DNA from: Helianthus annuus | Lineage: Eukaryota > Streptophyta > Magnoliopsida > Asterales > Asteraceae | DNA: 64,000 bases | Reading direction: 5' to 3' | NCBI RefSeq assembly: GCF_002127325.2 | Contig: NC_035445.2 | Coordinates: forward strand, 82,578,383-82,642,382 | Shown: positions 43,956 through 56,629 of the stretch, one piece after another | Numbering within the stretch: the first letter of the stretch is position 1 | Layout of the letters: each line of letters starts with the position of its first letter | The notes under the pieces: model-generated | Seen by the model: only the letters and a program-made list of their open reading frames with translations | What the model was told of the DNA's origin: nothing | The model's database searches: none | Translations under genes and position numbers: made by a program

Positions 43956-44415
43956 GTTGCTTATGATGTTTACAAAGCTGAATTCCGAACCCTGTATGAC
44001 ACTGTATGTCACCATATGGCACGATAAGGCATTTTACGTCACCGTAAGCGTACTGTATGACTCTGTATATGACTGTATGCGGTTATGTGATACTGTCTGA
44101 TATGACGCTACATGTTACTGAATAATACTGCATGTTAATGTGTGATATGATATGGTAAGACACTGCTTGAACGTCAAGAACTTGTAAACCCTAATTGAAC
44201 GTCAACACTTATCTTGGATTTATGTGCAATATACCTTAGGTCGTGAGTAACGGACTTAAACATTAATTAATCCTAGAAGCAATAACATACCGAGCAAACC
44301 AAGGTGAGTTCACACCCTTACTAAGGCATGGGATTCCCAAGGGCTTGGGAATGGGATTGAAGGAATGAGATTGACTAGATTCGTACATACACTGTTACTA
44401 GACTACCATACCATC

Positions 44416-44630
44416 GTCCTCGGTTGTGCAGGACACATACGTAAAACCTACGTATACATATGCTACTCGCTATCCTCGGTTGTGAAGGATACTCACGTAA
44501 AACCTACGTGAACTTATACTCACTACTGCCTCGGTTGTGTCAGGCACTTACGTAAAGCCTACGTAAACCCCCGCGTACCCCTATCCTCGGTTGTGAAGGA
44601 TTACTTACGTAAAACCTACGTAAACTTGTA
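44416..44630 (+). repeat. four CTCGGTTGTG...TACGTAAAACCTACGTA units in LTR G
   Basis: Unit of about 55-60 bp repeated four times; each has CCTCGGTTGTG(A/C)AGGA followed by an inverted repeat TACGT-AAAACC-TACGTA (variants CACGT/ACGTG and AAAGCC). Both inverted arms are kept across units. Same array at about 52088-52310. Confidence 0.8.
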
Positions 44631-45129
44631 CGTATTACTGTTCTCGGGATATGTAGAACACTTATGGTTACGAATAGTCTAGTGGATATACAACATGGGA
44701 AGCCCCCACCAATAGAACGTACAATCGGCCCAGTGGAGCCACATGTTACATACGAACTTACTATTACGCATTTACTTTCTGTGAACTCGCTCAACAAGTT
44801 GTTGATCCTCCGTTACATGCCTTGCAGGTCGTTAGATTCATGGAGCTTGCACAGGGAGGAGCTGGTCGTTGTGGGCTTGGATCATGATTGTCTTGATAAA
44901 CACTTTATGACATTTGATACATTATTACGATGGGTTTTATTTACACGCTTCCGCTAAACAATGATAACTTACTTATGTTTTTGGAACACCTTTCATATGG
45001 ATTTGGTTTGGTTTAATGGCAATTACTTTTACTATATATATTGTTCTATATGATTGGTGGCTTGATCCTGGTCAGTCACGCTCCCAAGCGGTGATACTCC
45101 GTAGGTGGAGTTTTAGGGGTGTGACAGAT

Positions 45130-45142
45130 TGGTATTAGAGCC
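45130..45142 (+). other. primer-binding site, element G
   Basis: TGGTATTAGAGCC, one mismatch from the standard TGGTATCAGAGCC, three bases after the LTR. Confidence 0.85.
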
Positions 45143-45449
45143 ATTGGTTATAGAGAACTTGGTTTTAATAGGGGGAAAACGTTTTTATTAAAACCAGACT
45201 ATAATCAGAACAGTGCTCTCAACGATCCACAACGACGCTTCGCTCCACGTGCAAGACTCAACATCCTAGGTAATAAGGTTTATGTTTATTGCCTACATGC
45301 TAGAATCGCATAGAACTTTGCTCGTAGTATGCTTAGATTACATTGTTCACTACTTGTTGTTGCTTGAGAACATTTGCGTGCTTACACTCTTCTGTCATCG
45401 CACTATTCGCGAACCTTTCTCACTTATGCTGCCTTTGATGTGAAGATCA

Positions 45450-47108
45450 ATGGTTGGACGTATTAACATGACACAAGCCCAGTTGACGGCTTTCGTTAAT
45501 GAACAAGTTGCTGCGGCACTTGCAGCTGCTCAAGCAGGTAGTATACCCTGCAGTTTAGACTCACACTAGGATCTTTAGATCCTATATTAACTCTTGTGCT
45601 TAACCTTGTCCTATTCGTACACAATAGGTCAACACGCTCAGCAGCCCGTCTGCACTTTCAAGAACTTTATGGATTGTCGTCCTAGCACATTTAGTGGCAC
45701 TGAAGGAGCGGTTGGACTCCTCCACTGGTTTGAAAAGCTCGAGTCTGTGTTCGAGATGTGTGAATGCCCTGAGGCTCGCAGGGTCAAGTATGCCACTGGT
45801 ACTTTGGAAGGGATCGCGTTAACTTGGTGGAACGCGCAAGTGCAGATCTTAAGGTTGGCAGCTGCTAACGCCACCCCTTGGAATGACTTCAAGGAACTGA
45901 TTAAACGTGAATACTGCACTCGGGAAGATATCCACAAGCTGGAGGATGAGTTTTATCATTTGAAAATGACTGGGTCAGAAATCGAAGCCTACACTAAACG
46001 GTCGAACGAGCTGGCTGTGCTGTGTCCAACTATGGTGGACCCTCCAATCAAGCGCATTGAGTTGTACCTCAAGGGATTAGCGCCAGAGATACAGAGCCAC
46101 GTGACATCGGCTAATCTTGACAACATTCAGGCTATTCAGCGCCTCGCTCATCGTATCACAGATCAGGCAGTGGTTCAGAACAAACTGCCTAAACGTATCA
46201 GCGCTACTGCTACCGCTACCACTGCTACTACACTTGCTACTCCCAGCGACAACAAGAGAAAATGGGATGGGGATTCTAGCAAGGGGTCAGCTTCAGTTCA
46301 GTCACAGGTTCAGCAGCGAAAGACTGACAGTTATCAGAGTCCCAGTCAGCACTCGTCAGGTAGCCACAGGCAGGGCGGATATCGAGGGAACCTCCCAAAG
46401 TGTAACAACTGCAACAGACACCACAGTGGCCAGTGTAACAAGGGTCGCTGTCAAAGATGCCTCAAGATGGGTCATGAGGCCAAAGATTGTAGAAGCCCTC
46501 GGCCTGCGAACCAGAATCAGCAGCAGCCACAAGCGCAGCAGAATCAGCAACAGGGTAACAAGGGGTGTTTTCATTGTGGCGCAGAAGGGCACTTCAAAAG
46601 GCACTGTCCTCAGCTGAACAGGAACCAGAACAACAACAATAACAACAATCAGGGCAATGGTAACAACAACAATGGTGGGAACAACAACGACAATGAAGCA
46701 AGGGGTCGTGCATTTGTGCTGGGGCAGGGTGATGCCAGAAATGATCCCAACGTCGTTATGGGTAAGTTTGTTCTTGACGACATTTATGTTACTGTTTTGT
46801 TTGATTCGGGTGCGGATACGAGTTATATGTCTTTGAAAATGAGTAAATTGTTAAAACGTACACCAACACCCCTAAGCACCAAACATGTATTAGAAATAGC
46901 AAATGGTAAAAGTGTAGAAGCCACGCATGTAGTCAAGGGTTGTAATATCGTTCTAGCGGCCTTCTCGATTGATCTTATTCCAATAGTTCTGGGTAGTTTT
47001 GACATCGTCATTGGCATGGATTGGTTATCCAAGCAGCAGGCAGAGATCCTTTGTAAGGAGAAGATCATTCGTATTCCTCGTTCGGGTAAAGAACCTCTTG
47101 AAGTTTAA
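45450..47108 (+). CDS. gypsy gag-protease of element G, two exons
   Basis: Read as join(45450-45537, 45628-47108), 522 codons. Exon 1 encodes MVGRINMTQAQLTAF...AAAQAG; unspliced it would stop within 15 codons, while the 90-bp GT-AG intron (45538-45627) joins it in frame to GQHAQQPVCTFKNFMDC. Gag domain follows (LLHWFEKLESVFEMC, WWNAQVQ). Zinc knuckles are CNNCNRHHSGQC, CQRCLKMGHEAKDC and CFHCGAEGHFKRHC, with Gln/Asn-rich low complexity between and after them. Protease site [13 protein letters not shown] is near the end. TAA at 47106-47108 interrupts what is otherwise the same frame as pol; comparison with relatives suggests it is a nonsense mutation, though a natural gag stop cannot be excluded. 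Confidence 0.82.
45538..45627 (+). other. 90-bp intron in gag of element G
   Basis: Donor CAG|GTAGTA, branch-like CTTAAC at about 45599, pyrimidine-containing tract and acceptor ACAATAG|GT. Splicing restores the frame across two ORF pieces that both look like gag. Confidence 0.7.
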
Positions 47109-50100
47109 GGCGACAAGAGTGGTGCTGTGGTTGGCATCATTTCTTTCTTAAAGGCACAGAAATGTTTACGAAAGGGGCACACTGCTATTCTGGCTTTGGT
47201 TACTGATGCCTCGACAAAGGAGAAAAGAATAGAGGATATCCCAGTGGTACGCGAATTTCCTCAAGTGTTTCCTGAAGATTTACCTGGTTTATCGCCTCAT
47301 CGTCAGGTCGAGTTTCAAGTCGAACTAGCTCCAGGAGCAGCACCTATAGCCCGCGCACCGTATCGTTTAGCTCCAACTGAACTGGAAGAACTGTCTAAGC
47401 AACTACAAGAGCTCTTGGATAAGGGCTTCATTCGTCCAAGCTCTTCGCCTTGGGGAGCTCCAGTATTATTCGTGAAAAAGAAGGATGGCACTTTCAGGAT
47501 GTGCATCGATTACCGCGAACTGAACAAGGTCACAGTGAAGAACCGCTATCCTCTTCCACGCATTGATGACTTATTCGACCAGTTGCAAGGGTCGAGTTAC
47601 TATTCCAAGATTGATCTAAGGTCAGGGTATCATCAGCTGAGAGTCCGGGATGAGGACGTCTCCAAGACCGCATTCAGAACTCGCTACGGTCACTACGAGT
47701 TTCTAGTCATGCCATTCGGGCTTACGAACGCGCCTGCAGTCTTCATGGATCTTATGAACAGGGTGTGCAAACCCTATCTTGACAAGTTCGTCATTGTCTT
47801 CATTGACGACATTCTGATCTACTCCAAGAGTCAGGAGGAACACGAGCAGCACTTACGTCTTATCTTGGAACTTCTTCGAAAGGAACAATTGTACGCCAAG
47901 TTTTCAAAATGCGACTTCTGGCTTCGAGAAGTCCACTTCTTAGGCCATGTGGTGAACAGGGATGGAATTCATGTCGATCCATCCAAGGTAGATTCGATAC
48001 GGAACTGGCCTGCACCGCGTACACCAACGGAAATACGCCAATTCTTGGGTTTGGCGGGGTATTACAGACGACTCATCAAAGATTTCTCCAAGATCGCACA
48101 GCCGCTTACGCTACTGACACAGAAAGGTGTCACCTACCGTTGGGGAGATTCCCAGGAGACCGCTTTCCAGTACCTAAAGGATAGGCTTTGCAGCGCACCT
48201 ATTCTCTCATTGCCAGAGGGCACGGATGACTTCGTGGTTTATTGTGACGCATCAATACAGGGTCTTGGTTGTGTATTGATGCAGCGGGATAAAGTTATTG
48301 CCTACGCTTCGCGGTAACTCAAAGTTCATGAACGGAACTACACGACGCATGATTTAGAACTGGGAGCTGTTGTTTTTGCGCTTAAGATATGGCGACACTA
48401 CCTGTACGGTACCAAGTGCACTATTTACACCGATCACAGGAGTCTCGAGCATACCTTCAAGCAGAAGGAATTGAACATGCGTCAACGACGATGGGTCGAA
48501 CTGCTTAACGATTACGAATGCGCTATCAAGTACCATCCAGGCAAAGCCAATGTTGTGGCTGACGCCCTCAGTCGAAAAGATACTTTACCTAGACGCGTAC
48601 GAGCCTTGCAGCTCACTATTCAGTCCAGTCTTCCTGCACAGATACGAAATGCTCAGATGGAAGCATTAAAGCCCGAAAACGTCAAAGCTGAAGCCTTACG
48701 CGGCTCAAGGCAACGAATGGAACAAAAAGAAGACGGCGCCTACTATGTAACGGGGCGTATTTGGGTCCCACTTTTTGGCGGTTTACGCGAGCTGGTAACG
48801 GACGAAGCTCACAAGTCACGCTACTCGGTACATCCAGGGTCGGATAAAATGTACCACGACATCAGAACTACATACTGGGGGCCTAGCATGAAAGCCCACA
48901 TCGCTACTTACGTCGGCAAGTGTTTGACATGTGCAAAAGTCAAAGTGGAGTATCAGAAACCAGCGGGCCTACTTCAGCAGCCCAAGATACCGCAATGGAA
49001 ATGGGAGGAAATTTCCATGGATTTTGTTACAGGCCTACCCAGATCCCAGCGTGGGAATGATACTATATGGGTGATCGTGGATCGACTCACCAAGTCTGCA
49101 CACTTCCTGGCTATTAAGGAAACGGATAAGTTCTCCACTCTCGCAGACGTTTATCTTAAAGAAGTTGTTTCGAGGCACGGGGTGCCCACCTCCATCATTT
49201 TGGATCGGAATGCACGATTCACGTCAGAATTATGGCAAGCGATGCACAAATCTTTTGGCTCACGATTAGACATGAGCACAGCATATCATCCTCAGACGGA
49301 TGGGCAGTCTGAGCGAACGATCCAGACTCTTGAAGACATGCTTCGGGCATGTGTTATTGATTTCGGCAACGGCTGGGAAAAGCATCTCCCTTTGGTAGAG
49401 TTTTCGTATAATAACAGTTATCACACCAGCATACAAGCCGCTCCATTCGAGGCATTGTACGGACGTAAATGCCGGTCACCTCTCTGTTGGGCAGAGGTGG
49501 GGGATAGTCAGATCACGGGTCCAGAGATTGTAGTGGACGCCACGGAAAAGATTGCACAGATACGACAACGCATGGCGGCAGCACGCGACCGTCAGAAAGC
49601 CTACGCGGACAAGCGTAGGAAGCCTTTGGAATTTCAGGTCGGGGACCGGGTTTTATTAAAAGTCTCACCCTGGAAGGGTGTGGTTCGTTTTGGCAAACGG
49701 GACAAACTAAATCCGCGGTATGTCGGACCGTTCGAGATCATTGAGAAAATAGGCAAAGTGGCTTACAAGTTAAACCTACCAGCTGAACTCGGTGCAGTTC
49801 ACAATGTATTTCACGTGTCGAATCTGAAGAAGTGCCTATCAGATGAGACCCTCATAGTTCCTTTTAAGGAACTCACTATCGACGAGCAGTTGCAGTTCGT
49901 CGAGGAACCTGTAGAAATCACGGACCGGGATGTTAAGGTCCTCAAAAGCAAGAGAATCCCTCTTGTTCGAGTTCGTTGGAACTCCCGACGTGGCCCAGAG
50001 TACACCTGGGAACGCGAAGACCAGATGACAGAAAAGTACCCCCAGTTATTCGGAACCAATGCAACTACTACTGAGGCTGAAGCTACTACTGCGGAATTTC

Positions 50101-50156
50101 GGGACGAAATTCCAAATCAACGGGGGGATGATGTGACACCACAGGAAAACCAGTAA
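47109..50156 (+). pseudogene. gypsy pol of element G, one internal nonsense codon
   Basis: One frame from gag to 50156, broken by TAA at 48315-48317 (after VIAYASR, where relatives have Gln: CAA to TAA). [23 protein letters not shown], catalytic FIDDILIYS. RNase [15 protein letters not shown] before the stop; [20 protein letters not shown] and ADALSRK after it. Integrase: [10 protein letters not shown] ... CLTCAKVK finger, D,D,E in [17 protein letters not shown] and GQSERTIQT. The second D block reads LDRN where SDRD is usual, but the aligned catalytic Asp is kept. The end is chromodomain-like ([22 protein letters not shown]), then a variable tail rich in Thr/Glu. A single base change would explain the inactivity of pol. 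Confidence 0.9.
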
Positions 50157-50214
50157 ACGATACAACTTACCTAGCTTCCTCAGTAACCGCATGCTAAATT
50201 TCGGGACGAAATTT
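50095..50214 (+). other. two AATTTCG-GGA-CGAAATT hairpins before the polypurine tract of G
   Basis: Copies at 50095-50111 (inside the pol C-terminus) and 50196-50214 (after the stop). The second, with arms AAATTTCG and CGAAATTT, ends 18 bases before the LTR, exactly as the equivalent hairpin in F. Confidence 0.65.
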
Positions 50215-50218
50215 CTTT

Positions 50219-50230
50219 TAAGTTGGGGAT
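50219..50230 (+). other. polypurine tract, element G
   Basis: AAGTTGGGGATA just before the 3' LTR start at 50233; less pure than in F. Confidence 0.75.
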
Positions 50231-50232
50231 AA

Positions 50233-52797
50233 TGTGACAACTCGAAATTCCAAGATTTCTATTTCGCATTTATTGCACGTTCTTGTATTGTTTAGTTGAT
50301 TATTTGCACAATTAATTGCTATGGAATTATATACGTTTTGATGCAACGAATCGTATTGTGTGATTGTGCATGGTTGTTTGTTAATTGTGAAAGACTTGGT
50401 AAATATATGAACTTGGTGGTGAAACTATGAAATTGTTATGAGATGGTGTACATGTGTAAAATATGATACTTAGGGAGGTAGAGGGTAATTAGTGAAATCC
50501 TAGAGATACTTAACCCTAATCCCTTTTCACTAATCATTTGCACACAAAAACCAAAGCACGTACATTCACTTTCTCTGGCAATCATCATCACCAAGATATT
50601 CATCACTCTTGATTCCTCTCCTTCTCTAGAATCATCCAAGGTAATTGTGTAATCATTGTTTATTGGTTGTTTGATTGTTATCAATGCTTGATTCTTGTAA
50701 TTCTTGTAAACCCTAGTCTTCATGTGATGGTTCTGTGTTTTTGATTTATGTTGATTAGTGTGATATGAAGATGATTCATCGTATAATCCATTGTCCGATG
50801 AATTAGATGCATGATATGATAGAACGCTTGATTGTTGATTTGGTTTCTTCTATGCAAAAGTAAAGCAATTAGGGTTTTGGATCGTATGAATGCTAATACA
50901 TAACTGATGTTCACGTGAATGATGTTCTGCTCTCGATGATTGATTTACTTGTTGTCTGAGTTTTGTACCTGATTGATTGTCTGAGTTTGTGAATGATACA
51001 AGTCCGACTTTTAACATGATGATAAGGTCCGACCTTTAAACTCAAAACATAGTCCGAGCTCTTTTGGAAAAGAGATATGTCCGAACTCCTTAACACACAT
51101 ATATATATATGTCCGAGTTTTATAAGCAACATGAGTCCGAGTTTTATGCTTAAAAGCCTTAGTCCGACTTTTGTTTAAGACACATATTATCCGAGTTTAT
51201 ATGATGCGCATTAGTCCGAACTTTTAATTAAACCAAGCACGTCCAAACTTTAATAAAATGTGAGAGGTCCGACCTTTATAATTTGGTGCCAAGGTCCGAG
51301 TTTTGACACCCCATCTTGTGTAGTCCGAGTTTTGGGAGTAGCCTTCTATGGTCCGACTTTTAATCTTTCCCCAAGACTCTATCCGAATTTTAATCCCCCC
51401 CACACTGTGTCCGAGTTTCATAGGGGGTGTGAGGGTCTGAGTTTTGTGGCCCTGCTTCCTCTTGTCCGACTTTGTGAAGTAATGCCATGCCCGAGCTTTG
51501 ATTTAAATAAATGTTGCCTGAGTTTTAAGTTGTTAAGTATTACCCGACTTTTGCAAGACATGCACTAGCCCGAATTTCCTTGCAATGATACGTAGTATGA
51601 CTTTTGTTGATGTCATTATAGTCTGAGTTGCTTATGATGTTTACAAAGCTGAATTCCGAACCCTGTATGACACTGTATGTCACCATATGGCACGATAAGG
51701 CATTTTACGTCACCGTAAGCGTACTGTATGACTCTGTATATGACTGTATGCGGTTATGTGATACTGTCTGATATGATGCTACATGTTACTGAATAATACT
51801 GCATGTTAATGTGTGATATGATATGGTAAGACACTGCTTGAACGTCAAGAACTTGTAAACCCTAATTGAACGTCAACACTTATCTTGGATTTATGTGCAA
51901 TATACCTTAGGTCGTGAGTAACGGACTTAAACATTAATTAATCCTAGAAGCAATAACATACCGAGCAAACCAAGGTGAGTTCACACCCTTACTAAGGCAT
52001 GGGATTCCCAAGGGCTTGGGAATGGGATTGAAGGAATGAGATTGACTAGATTCGTACATACACTGTTACTAGACTACCATACCATCGTCCTCGGTTGTGC
52101 AGGACACATACGTAAAACCTACGTATACATATGCTACTCGCTATCCTCGGTTGTGAAGGATACTCACGTAAAACCTACGTGAACTTATACTCACTACTGC
52201 CTCGGTTGTGTCAGGCACTTACGTAAAGCCTACGTAAACCTCCGCGTACCCCTATCCTCGGTTGTGAAGGATTACTTACGTAAAACCTATGTAAACTTGT
52301 ACGTATTACTGTTCTCGGGATATGTAGAACACTTATGGTTACGAATAGTCTAGTGGATATACAACATGGGAAGCCCCCACCAATAGAACGTACAATCGGC
52401 CCAGTGGAGCCACATGTTACATACGAACTTACTATTACGCATTTACTTTCTGTGAACTCGCTCAACAAGTTGTTGATCCTCTGTTACATGCCTTGCAGGT
52501 CGTTAGATTCATGGAGCTTGCACAGGGAGGAGCTGGTCGTTGCGGGCTTGGATCATGATTGTCTTGATAAACACTTTATGACATTTGATACATTATTACG
52601 ATGGGTTTTATTTACACGCTTCCGCTAAACAATGATAACTTACTTATGTTTTTGGAACACCTTTCATATGGATTTGGTTTGGTTTAATGGCAATTACTTT
52701 TACTATATATATTGTTCTATATGATTGGTGGCTTGATCCTGGTTAGTCACGCTCCCAAGCGGTGATACTCCGCAGGTGGAGTTTTGGGGGTGTGACA
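50233..52797 (+). repeat. 3' LTR of element G (2565 bp)
   Basis: About 99% identical to 42559-45126, including both internal arrays; a C-run near 51390 is shortened. Followed by CACCA. Confidence 0.93.
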
Positions 52798-52802
52798 CAC
52801 CA

Positions 52803-55637
52803 CATAGCATATAACACCGTGGCGGGTAACCAACGGCTATACTTTTATAGTTATAGACATAATGCCGGGTGTACGCCTACACCCGGATGTCGAGGTCGTG
52901 GCCATTTCATAAAATGATACCAAGGATATCCGGGACATGGTCATTAAGCCCCAAAAGGCGTTAAGCCAACAAAAAAAGTTTTAAACGGGTCACATCGATA
53001 ATACCCAACTACAAATGAGTTGGGGTCAATTGCCCGACCAAGCGGTATTTTAGATACCGTAACCCAAGCCCGTATAACGGAAAATAAGTTAAAAGTATTT
53101 ACCTTTGCAAGTATAGTCCTTAATTGATTAAATCACAGATATCTTTTACTGGGCTCCTATTCTAGAACGAAGGTTTTAAAATAACCTATTAGAATCCTAA
53201 TGGGTCTTTATATTAGCCGTAGCCTAGACCGGTCAGTTTTAAAGGATAGATACGGTTTAATCGCGTGAAAGGCGAAAACCGGGAATGGAATGTGATTCTG
53301 ACCCAACAAGTTTGAAGGCTTGTTTTATATGGGTTTAATATTCACATTCTGGATTTTGGGGTCAAAACAATATGGTTTGACCTGTATCGGCTAATTTATG
53401 TAAACTAGTTACATAAGCCGAACCGTGCGCGCAAAAAGGCGCAACGGGTAACCGTAAGAGTCCTACACTGCTTTCCTAAGTCAATATACTTTAAAGAGGT
53501 TGTGGTATCAGTAAGATACCTTCCATAATGCCCGTAACAAGTTTAAGTTGATATTATGCCACGTAGGGGTATTTTGGTCTTTTTAAAGATTAAAAGAAGG
53601 TTTTTAGAGTTCTACAGGAAATCTGAGTTTCCCGAACAGTTTATAAAGTCTAAAATACTTTATTTATTATTTAAAATCAGTAGCAACTGGAATTGGGTCA
53701 AAAGACCTTGTAGAACTCAAGTTATGGCCGAAAAGGGCATATTCGGTATTTACCGAACCGTAGCCATAACCGCAGGTTATGAGCAGGTTAAAAATAATTA
53801 AAAATCTTTAAAAATCCCAAAATATTATTTTACAACAGTGAGGAAAAGGTTTGGTGTCGAAATCTGGGTTTAGATAGGCGTTATGCTAATTGCGCTATTT
53901 TATTACTAAAGTTCCGTAATTTGCGCTATTTAGAATAACTCTTATTCTGGACCTCGGATTGACATGAAATTTTAGGGACATGTTTAGAAATCAGTAACTA
54001 AGGTTATGATTCCTTCACGTGTCCGGAATTCTCGTTTTAATTTAAAAAGGGCGTTACGGTCAACTTTTAAGCAATTAACGGAAACGCGTAAAAGACTCGA
54101 ACAAACAACGAACCGGTCACAGAGGGTTATACCATCATGTAACCTGGTCCTAAGAGAGTTCTAAGGCATATCTAAATCGAACTTTAACGGGTCAGAACTG
54201 AAGTCAAAGCAAAAGTCAAACTTTTGCGATATTCGGCTCCGAACCGGGTCAATATAGCAAATGGCCGGATCAAACAAGCTTAGACGTGTTAATATACTTA
54301 CTATCATGTTTTATGAGTGTTAAAACAGGTTGCATACCATCTACATTACAGATTATATGTAAAATCGCAAAATAGCTTTCTGTTGACTTTTTCTAAGCAT
54401 GTTTGACTCGTTATTTGAACTAGTTAGAGTGGTGATCAGAGGGAACCCTTTTAGGGGTTTATTACCCACATAAATACCAACACATAACTATCTTTGATTC
54501 GGTAAATCACTGGATCATTTGTGATTAACCGTTAAGTCAACCGTTAGTTGCGACGGATTGACTTTTAAGCTAAAACTAAGCAAAAACTAAACCACAAAGG
54601 GTTGAACAAACTTACAGAAGCTCTATGCACGAAATGTGAAGCTTAGAATGAAGTATTGAGCTCCAGAGATGATCAGAGATGCAAGAGAAGGTGTGAGGAA
54701 TACTTGTTGCTCAAAGTGGCCTTTTATAGGCATTTTAGATCATCAAGATCATCACAACAAGGTCTAGCCATGCTCCTTGATCATCAACATGTGTCCTATA
54801 GTGCTAGGGAATGATTAGGGGTTGCCCATACCTCTGGGAAACCCATACATTAATGTTCTACCGCTTTAAACAGCTAACAACCAACTTTCTATCGCTGGGC
54901 ATCGCTTACGGACCGTATGGCTTGGGCCTTGCGGTCCGTAAGCCTGTGGCGGAGACAAGCTTAATCTTTCACCCCCTTACGGTCCGTAAGGCAGGACCTT
55001 TGCGGTCCGTAAGGGTTGTTTTTAAATCTTTTTAAATCTTTTGTAATGATTAATGAAATCTTCGGTAATTAATAACCTGACCTTTCGGGTTTAAAGGAGT
55101 AACTTTGCGATTTGGCCCTCGGTTAATTACAATTAAGGGCCTCGTGCCTTTTACCCGTATTGTTAAGCCCCTGGTTAGTTTAATTATTATCCGGAAAGCC
55201 TTAACTTTCATTGTTGACGCTTTTAACCCCTCTCGTACGAATTTGATCATAACTTTCTCGTTTTAAAACGGAACTTCGCGAAATTTATATAGTACATTAT
55301 AGTGAGCGTATTTTACTGTTACAAAGCCTCGTGTTCGTCAAAGGGTCACTCAGAGGTATAATTAAACATGTTGACACAGTTAACCCCTGCAGCTTGTAAT
55401 CTCTCACTTTCTTCCGCGTTTCGCTTCCGTACGATCCATGATTTATTCGTTTGAAGGTATGAGCATCGTTTTAGGTTTTCTATACAGTATATTTACCCTT
55501 TGTTAGCATTTATAACCCTCGAATTTACACACTTTCAAGGTTTGTCAACTTTAGTCCTTTATTTCATATCTAATGCCACGTGTAAACTAATGACACGTGT
55601 TAACACATTATTGGACACAAAATTTCGAGGTGTTACA
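52803..55637 (-). repeat. 5' LTR of element F, U3-side piece
   Basis: Continuation of 42052-42558 after element G; 507 + 2835 bases equal the 3342 bp of the other F LTR. Minus-strand TATA box CTATAAAAGG at about 54720-54729. Ends at TGTAACACC (minus) followed by the TACCA duplication. Confidence 0.93.
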
Positions 55638-56250
55638 TACCACCACCACCAGCACAGCCTACCCACCACCACCACCACCACCACCCCAGCCGACCCACCA
55701 CCACCACCACCACCACCACCATAGCCGACCCACCCCCACCCCCACCACCACAACCACAACCCCAACACCACCACCACCACCACAGCCTACCCACCACCAT
55801 CACCACCCCAGCCGACCCACCACCACCACCACCACAGCCGACCCACCCCCCACCACCCCACCACCACAACCACAACCACAACCCCAACACCACCACCACC
55901 ACCACAGCTTACCCACCACCACCACCACCACCACCACCCCCACCCCCACCACCACCACCACCACCACAACCACAACCCCAACACCACCACCACCACAGCC
56001 TACCCACCACCACCACCATCACCAACCCAGCCGACCCACCACCACCACCACCCCCACCACCACAACCACAACCCCAACACCACCACCACAACCTACCCAC
56101 CACCACCACCATCACCACCCAAGCCGACCCACCACCACAACCACCACCACCACAACCACCACCGCCACCACCACAGCCTACCCACCACCACCACCACCAA
56201 TAACCCAGCCGACCCACCACCAGCACCACTACCACCACCACAAACCGCCA
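55638..56250. repeat. CCA-rich minisatellite, right part
   Basis: Continuation of 31568-31776: CAGCCTACCCACCACCACC and CAACCCCAACACCACC units, about 610 bp. Joined with the left part the array was about 820 bp before F inserted. The long open frames on both strands are low-complexity artefacts. Confidence 0.9.
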
Positions 56251-56629
56251 AAATAAAACCACAAAAGAACAAGGGTAAACAAACCTTGAATATTCCGACC
56301 ATATAGACCGATACGAGAGCAAAAACTATGCGAGAGACGCGTGTGGTCCCCTTCCGGATTGTCATCGTGTGGCCCAGAACTCGTTCAAAAAATAACCATA
56401 AAAGGAAGTGAAACTGAACTTCAATGAGACCCGTATGGGTCAATGACAGGCATATGCAAGTGGGGTGTCATAAATGTCCTGTCAACTTTTCAGAAAAGGT
56501 AGGTGGATATGGGTCTCATCGGGCTATACGAGGCATATGGGCTGAAAAGTTGTCAGGATCCGTGCTCACCATACGCGCGTTTGAAGTGTATAAAGGGTAT
56601 ACTATAACCAATTTATCAGCTCCTGTACA
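56251..56629. other. no gene recognised
   Basis: Apparently non-repetitive. CTGTCAACTTTTCAG near 56478 and its inverted counterpart CTGAAAAGTTGTCAG near 56541 form a stem of about 15 bp, each next to a GGGTC/GGCATATG word, so a foldback of about 100 bp (56430-56560) is possible. Confidence 0.4.

Larger units (their letters stand above)
42559..45126 (+). repeat. 5' LTR of element G (2568 bp)
   Basis: Contains a TCCGA(g/c)TTTT array (about 43270-43955), TGTATGAC-type repeats (about 43995-44110) and four units with TACGTAAAACCTACGTA-type hairpins (44416-44630). No ORF is convincing. Confidence 0.93.
42559..52797 (+). mobile_element. complete Ty3/gypsy element G (Tekay-like, 10.2 kb)
   Basis: LTRs 42559-45126 (2568 bp) and 50233-52797 (2565 bp), TGTGACAAC ... 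GTGTGACA, target duplication CACCA at 42554-42558 and 52798-52802. PBS, a gag with a small intron, pol in the same frame, a chromodomain-like end, hairpins and a polypurine tract are all present. About two dozen LTR differences (about 1%) make it the youngest element here, consistent with lying inside F. Two in-frame TAA codons disable the polyprotein. Confidence 0.95.
31777..55637 (-). mobile_element. complete Ty3/gypsy element F (Tekay-like) holding element G
   Basis: Two 3342-bp LTRs: 31777-35118, and 42052-42558 joined to 52803-55637 after removing element G and one TSD copy. Target duplication TACCA is at 31772-31776 and 55638-55642. Minus-strand order: 5' LTR, PBS, extra ORF, spacer, gag, protease/RT/RNase H/integrase with a chromodomain-like end, hairpin, polypurine tract, 3' LTR. 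RT before integrase is Ty3/gypsy, and the Tekay/Del chromovirus call rests on the integrase C-terminus. Without G it is about 13.6 kb. Roughly 2% LTR divergence by eye. Confidence 0.95.

Noticed and set aside
55597..56256. Long open frames rich in His/Pro/Thr (plus) and Gly/Trp/Val (minus)
   Set aside because: They translate the CCA minisatellite; all frames on both strands are open because the repeat lacks stops.
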